From contig NC_133387.1 in assembly GCF_047511655.1 (NCBI RefSeq), positions 18,594,353-18,658,352 on the forward strand: a stretch of 64,000 nucleotides of DNA. The letters run 5' to 3'. Below the pieces are notes generated by a model. That model was not told the DNA's origin. It saw nothing but the letters and a program-made list of their open reading frames with translations, and ran no database searches. The position numbers and the translations under genes were made by a program. Shown here in pieces: positions 60,811 through 64,000 of the stretch. Source of the DNA: Castor canadensis. Taxonomy: Eukaryota > Chordata > Mammalia > Rodentia > Castoridae. Positions within the stretch are counted from its first letter, which is position 1; the number at the start of each line of letters is the position of its first letter.

Positions 60811-61120
60811 TATAGCAGGAATTGTGTTCATGTCAGTAATCCTAGCTACTCCAGAGGTAGAAATCAGGAGGATCATAGTTCAAGGCCAGTCAGGCAAAAA
60901 ATTTACCAAAACACCATCTCAGTAAATAAAAGCTGGGTATGGTGGCACACACCTCACATCACAGCTATGTAGGAGGATTGCAGTCCAGGCCAGCCAGCCT
61001 GGGCATAATGCAAGACCTTATTCAAAAAATAACCAAAGCAAAAAGAGATAGGGCCATGGCTCAAGTGGTAGAGCACCTGCCTAGCAAGCACAAGGCCAAG
61101 TTCAAAAACCAGTATCATAG
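60811..61120 (+). mobile_element. Composite SINE: two 7SL-like units plus an ID-like unit, sense
   Basis: First 7SL-like unit about 60815-60920 ('tcagtaatcctagctactcc', 'aggatcatagttcaaggcca'). Second unit about 60930-61035 ('gctgggtatggtggcacaca', 'ccaggccagccagcctgggc'). ID-like unit about 61040-61120 ('atggctcaagtggtagagca', 'cctgcctagcaagcacaagg'). A (GA)n and (TA)n tail follows to about 61180. Confidence 0.78.
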
Positions 61121-61189
61121 AGAAAGAGAGAGAGAGAATATTATAGAAGTACATTATATATATATGTATATATATATATGAAAATAACA

Positions 61190-61350
61190 CAATGAAACCC
61201 ACCAAAAACTGTTAAGGGGGGAGTAAGGGAACATGGTTAAGAAAGTAATATAGATGGGGTTAATTTGATCAAAGCATATTACATGCACTTTATGTATATC
61301 ACAATGAAACTCTTTTATACAATTAATTTATATGAAAATGTATAAAAAAT
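61190..61350 (+). mobile_element. L1 3' end fragment, sense
   Basis: 'acacaatgaaacccaccaaa', 'gtatatcacaatgaaactct' and 'tttatacaattaat', then an A-rich end, match the older L1 3'-UTR family. Confidence 0.5.
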
Positions 61351-61445
61351 AAAAGGCTGCAAAGAAGACTATTTTTATTGGGTGTTTAGTGAATGAATAT
61401 GTGAACAGGATATAGGTATAGTCATCTTTAGTTAAACATTTAGGG

Positions 61446-61820
61446 TATTTGTTACTCATTTTTTGTCATTGTGACAAATACCTGAGAGAAACAAATTAAA
61501 AGGAGGAGAAATTTACTTTGGCTTAAGATTCAGAGGTTTCAGTCTATAGTTAGCTGATCCAATTACTTTGGGACTCAGGTAAGGCAGAGCATCATGGGGG
61601 CAGGAGCATTTGGCAAGGAGACTGGTCACCTTATGGTGGACAGGAAGCAGAAAGAGAGAATGCCTGTGCTAGAGGGCTTTCTTCTCTGTCTCCTTTTATT
61701 CCATCTCAGTCCCCTGTTCTATATGATGGTACCACCTACCCACATTCAGCATAAGTCTTCCCCTCTTTGTTAACCCTCTCAGAAAATGCCCTCATAAATA
61801 TACAATGAGTGCTTTACTCA
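61446..61820 (-). mobile_element. MaLR LTR (MT/ORR1-like), antisense
   Basis: 'tcattgtgacaaatacctga', 'tttactttggcttaagattc', 'ggggcaggagcatttggcaa', 'tggtcaccttatggtggaca', 'tgatggtaccacctacccac' and 'aatgccctcataaatataca' follow the rodent MT/ORR1 LTR in reverse order. A solo LTR lying directly next to the ERVK LTR. Confidence 0.8.
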
Positions 61821-61846
61821 TTTCCTATGCACAACTCAGTCCAATC

Positions 61847-62289
61847 TGTGGAGAGTGGAATACATAAGCACAGCTATATCAAATGAACTGTAGACTTGAA
61901 TTTGGCACAGTCCCAGTCACAGAAGGGAGCAAGCACAGTTATGCCCAATAAGCTGCAGGCTTGAGTTGGCACAGCCCCAGCTGCAGAAGTGGGCAAGATG
62001 CAGTACAGATGTTTTGCCTAAGATGTTTGTGTTCAGAGAGAAGCAGTCACAGTTCCTCCGGTTCCTGAGAATTACTATGTCATCCTCCCTCCCCGGAGAA
62101 CTGCTGCTCCACCTCGTTTTGTCACTGTATATACTAAACTCGCTGGAGTTGGGTGCTGTTGTGCATCTCCATCTGAGTGCCCAGCCCACCTGGCCCCAGC
62201 TTTGTACATGTTTGGTCTTCTGTCTGTTGTCTTTTTCTGCATCTCCCATTGCCCTCCGTTAGGTTTATAGGACAAGTTCATGTGGGACA
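61847..62289 (+). mobile_element. 5' LTR of an ERVK-type endogenous retrovirus
   Basis: The start 'tgtggagagtgg' and the end 'gtgggaca' give a TG...CA LTR of about 443 bp, just before the primer binding site; both borders are inferred. U3 holds a tandem repeat (61866-61994) that could be an enhancer. 'gtatatac' at 62127-62134 is a TATA-box candidate, which would place the R/U5 region after about 62155. No clean AATAAA was found. The matching 3' LTR should lie beyond the window. ORFs on both strands of the LTR are spurious. Confidence 0.62.
61866..61994 (+). repeat. 65-bp tandem repeat in LTR U3
   Basis: Unit one 61866-61930 and unit two 61931-61994 both start 'aagcacag'. They share 'ttggcacag.cccag' and 'cagaag.g.gc' words, roughly three quarters identical by eye. 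Direct repeats in U3 are common retroviral enhancers. Confidence 0.8.
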
Positions 62290-62296
62290 TGAGAGG

Positions 62297-62314
62297 TGGC
62301 ACCCAAACAGGGAC
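62297..62314 (+). promoter_or_regulatory. Primer binding site, tRNA-Lys type
   Basis: 'tggcacccaaacagggac' differs from the tRNA-Lys3 primer site at two places, and both are CG-to-CA changes of the sort produced by CpG decay. It sits seven bases after the inferred LTR end and fixes the orientation and class (lysine primer, ERVK/betaretrovirus-like). Confidence 0.85.
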
Positions 62315-62467
62315 CTGAGAGTGAGGTGAGTCCCAGATGGAAACCTAATTACAGGGGAACTTGAAGCCTGAGATGAGGAGACCCTCCCAGAACTGTGCAC
62401 ATAAGATATACTAAGAAACAAGTAAGGTGGAGGGTAAAGTGAATTGAATACAGCCAGGTATAAAAAC

Positions 62468-62617
62468 ATGGGACTGGGTGAGTCTAAGGACCAAGAGCTC
62501 TATATACAGGCTTTAAAAGCTAAGCTAAAGATTAGAGGAAGCAGAGTCAGGTCGCTTCAGCTTATGCAGCTTTTAGATTTTGTAACCATGCATTTGGGGT
62601 TCCCTCCACAGGCTTAG
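62468..62617 (+). pseudogene. ERVK gag fragment: matrix N-terminus
   Basis: Matrix targets Gag to the membrane. ATG at 62468 opens MGLGESKDQELYIQALKAKL and then a basic helix region (KIRGSRVR). The glycine at position 2 is the usual myristoylation site, and the SKxQxxxxxLKxxLKxRG pattern is typical of betaretroviral Gag starts. The frame stops at TAG 62615-62617 after 49 codons. The rest of matrix and all of the capsid appear to be deleted, because nucleocapsid-like sequence follows within about 100 bp. The start lies about 180 bp after the LTR. Confidence 0.72.
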
Positions 62618-62679
62618 TAAGAGACTTCCTGCTCTTACTAAGAGTTCCCTACAAGCTGCCTTCCAGGCAGCTCATGGTC

Positions 62680-62830
62680 AAAGAGAAGATACAACCAGGT
62701 ATCTTGGGGGCACCAGGCCACCAACTGGTGCCAATGGGCCCAAGACTTGACTCCCTGAGATATGCCCTCAGTGTCAGAGGAGAGGAATGGGATTTGTGGA
62801 GCACAGCACCACTGCTGGGAACAGGCAGGC
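62680..62830 (+). pseudogene. ERVK gag fragment: nucleocapsid zinc-knuckle remnant
   Basis: In one frame GAPGHQ near 62704-62721 recalls the first zinc knuckle. In another frame CPQCQRRG starts at 62763 and continues into GNRQARG-like residues, recalling the second knuckle, with the zinc-binding His and last Cys lost. The frames do not agree with each other, so a frameshift lies between them. Nucleocapsid would bind viral RNA. Moderate confidence because both knuckles are degenerate. Confidence 0.45.
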
Positions 62831-62949
62831 CAGAGGGGATTGAGTCACAGTGGGCACTGGTAGTTGTGGTGTTGGACCTGCCTCCTAAAAGAGCTCAGCC
62901 CCAACCAAGCCAGCCCCATTCCCACACCACAGGAGCACTCTGGCAATTG

Positions 62950-63240
62950 CTGGTGCGAACCTGCCTTTATCCCTGTTTTGTGAGCCATTTGCACTCACAT
63001 TCTAATCTCCCTGGCCCACTCACTGATGGTAATGCCTGGGCAGAAAACCTAGTCTCTGGGCTTGCTTTGGGCTTGCCCACACAAACTGCCACACCCATAG
63101 GAGCTGCACAATTAATTCATGCTTTATACCATCAAAATGCTTCAGTTTTGCATAAGCAATTTTTATCAGTGCCTCCACCCATGCTGGTGAGGCCACTAAG
63201 CATATCATTGCTCATTGTTTGGCTATGTGGGGTTGAAGGC
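62950..63240 (+). pseudogene. ERVK pol fragment: RNase H end and integrase pieces
   Basis: Within the open frame 62674-63330, 62965-63063 encodes FVSHLHSHSNLPGPLTDGNA, the RNase H end (His and Asp region). 63103-63165 encodes IHALYHQNASVLHKQF, the integrase zinc-binding start with the H-x3-H pair; the matching Cys pair is missing. At 63186-63235 another frame reads GEATKHIIAHCLA, a piece of the integrase catalytic core, and then a stop. Protease, reverse transcriptase and the DDE residues are absent. The long 218-codon ORF is therefore a chance join of gag and pol remnants. Confidence 0.72.
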
Positions 63241-63251
63241 ATGCTTGTATT

Positions 63252-63476
63252 TTTCCTGAAGATGCAGAACACCCAGTGTGGGTCCCATCATGGTTTGTCA
63301 AGCCTCATGGAACTTCAGTCCCAAAGATGAGAAGGCTGAAACTGGAAGATTCGCCCTGGGAAAGGGAGCCACTGAGGCTGACATCTCCACCTACCAGAGG
63401 GCAGCCAAGGAAACAGCCACTGGCAAGACAGACATGGGACAGTGAGCCACCCACCTGGGGTCAAATTAAAAATTAA
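63252..63476 (+). pseudogene. ERVK pol/env junction: integrase C-terminus and env leader-like region
   Basis: The frame reads PEDAEHPVWVPSWFVKP at 63255-63305, the C-terminal DNA-binding end of integrase. It then gives an Arg/Lys/Pro-rich stretch ending SEPPTWGQIKN and a TAA at 63474-63476. The EPPTW segment resembles the basic leader at the start of HERV-K-type env, which overlaps the end of pol. In intact viruses the two use different frames; here they run on in one frame, which suggests a small indel. Confidence 0.65.
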
Positions 63477-63643
63477 TGGACATGGCAACAATGGTAACCG
63501 GTAGCTTGGGGATGGCTGGGAATCCCACAGCCACATTGCTGGCAGCATTGGTCGTAATTCCAATACAGGTGGGTGTTGTCCAGGGCGATGCATACTGGAC
63601 TTTCATGCCTAACCTGCTAATGGTGCATCCTATCACTTGGTAA
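63476..63643 (+). pseudogene. ERVK env fragment: signal peptide and surface-unit start
   Basis: ATG at 63476 gives a 55-codon frame: MDMATMVTGSLGMAG, a hydrophobic segment (TLLAALVVIPIQVGVV) acting as the signal anchor, then DAYWTFMPNLLMVHPITW and a TAA at 63641-63643. The YWTFMPN...HPITW pattern is the typical start of the mature surface unit in HERV-K-like envelopes. The stop truncates it after about 16 residues of surface unit. Confidence 0.68.
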
Positions 63644-63649
63644 AGCCAC

Positions 63650-63927
63650 TCTGTATCTATCTTTACCAATGATATGGTACACATGGGAGGTCATTCTTCA
63701 GGACAATTGGTGCCTCAATAGTGACCATAACTTTACAGGTAAAGTTCATCTTATGGACACATGAGAACAAAGCAAACAATACTGTGGACTTATGGCTATT
63801 AAGGCAACAAATATTGGCCATGCAAAAGGCTTGTGATAACATTGTTTCTCCAGCTACTATTGCAAACATGATCCTGGATGAATTCAAGGGTTTCAATCCA
63901 TTTAACGTGCTAAAGCACTCCTTCTGA
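63650..63927 (+). pseudogene. ERVK env fragment: transmembrane-unit ectodomain piece
   Basis: The frame 63721-63927 includes LWLLRQQILAMQKACDNIV, then a D/E-rich link and GFNPFNVLKHSF before TGA at 63925-63927. This is the membrane-proximal helix of a betaretroviral transmembrane subunit. Nearly the whole surface unit, the fusion peptide and the heptad region are missing between this and the 63476-63643 piece. The membrane anchor would follow right after the stop, so the stop or a frameshift disrupts it. Confidence 0.6.
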
Positions 63928-64000
63928 TATTGTTCACCTATTTTCTTATTTTTTCAGTTGGATGCCACATGGAGAGAAGACAACCCCTTGGATGAGGGGA

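Noticed and set aside
61917..62302. Three ORFs of 75-110 codons on both strands
   Set aside because: They lie in the ERVK LTR, which is non-coding in this class; the frames have no recognised motif.
62674..63330. 218-codon ORF that looks like a single gene
   Set aside because: Its parts match different retroviral regions (nucleocapsid-like, RNase H end, integrase start) joined by deletions, and the last part is out of the integrase frame. It is a pseudogene mosaic, not a host gene.

Overview
The window is mammalian nuclear DNA with no host protein-coding exon, rRNA or tRNA gene that I can support. It looks like a gene-poor, A+T-rich intergenic tract that has filled with retrotransposons. The tRNA-derived ID-like SINEs, their composites with a 7SL-like (B1/Alu-type) part, and MT/ORR1-like MaLR LTRs all point to a rodent. 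The SINE consensus and the L1 3' UTR with its G-rich tract look most like a castorimorph such as beaver. That species guess is from memory, not a search. Nearly every long open reading frame here is a piece of L1, of an endogenous retrovirus, or of a microsatellite.

Layout. 1-5217: antisense MaLR LTR split by L1 3' fragments, then old nested L1 pieces and unassigned DNA. 5218-12403: a near-complete sense L1 (about 7.15 kb) bounded by a perfect 16-bp target-site duplication. It has a 5' UTR with internal repeats, a broken ORF1, and a broken ORF2 whose reverse-transcriptase motif reads FADN instead of FADD. 12404-18640: mostly unassigned, with one MaLR LTR and an old LINE 3' region. 18641-23527: an older L1 in the twin-primed (5'-inverted) arrangement. 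23528-38457: L2, MIR, hAT-type and MaLR relics, SINEs, several microsatellites, a short L1 3' end and a set of L1 3'-end fragments. 38458-42162: a 5'-truncated sense L1 with a 15-bp target-site duplication. 42163-61446: old LINE/MIR fragments, one antisense and one sense young L1 3' end, a sense MaLR LTR, a MER5-like element and SINEs. 61446-64000: an antisense MaLR LTR, then an ERVK-type (betaretrovirus-like) provirus running off the window end.

The most distinctive item is the provirus at the right edge. It has a 5' LTR with a 65-bp tandem repeat, a tRNA-Lys-type primer binding site, and gag, pol and env pieces in the right order but squeezed into about 1.6 kb by large internal deletions and frame breaks. 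Next come the twin-primed L1, a 216-codon antisense ORF with internal repeats in the L1 5' UTR, and a 70-bp near-identical direct repeat flanking an ancient L2 fragment. I found no convincing new host system; the findings are leads about transposon biology. All family names rest on recognition of diagnostic motifs by eye; no database search was run.
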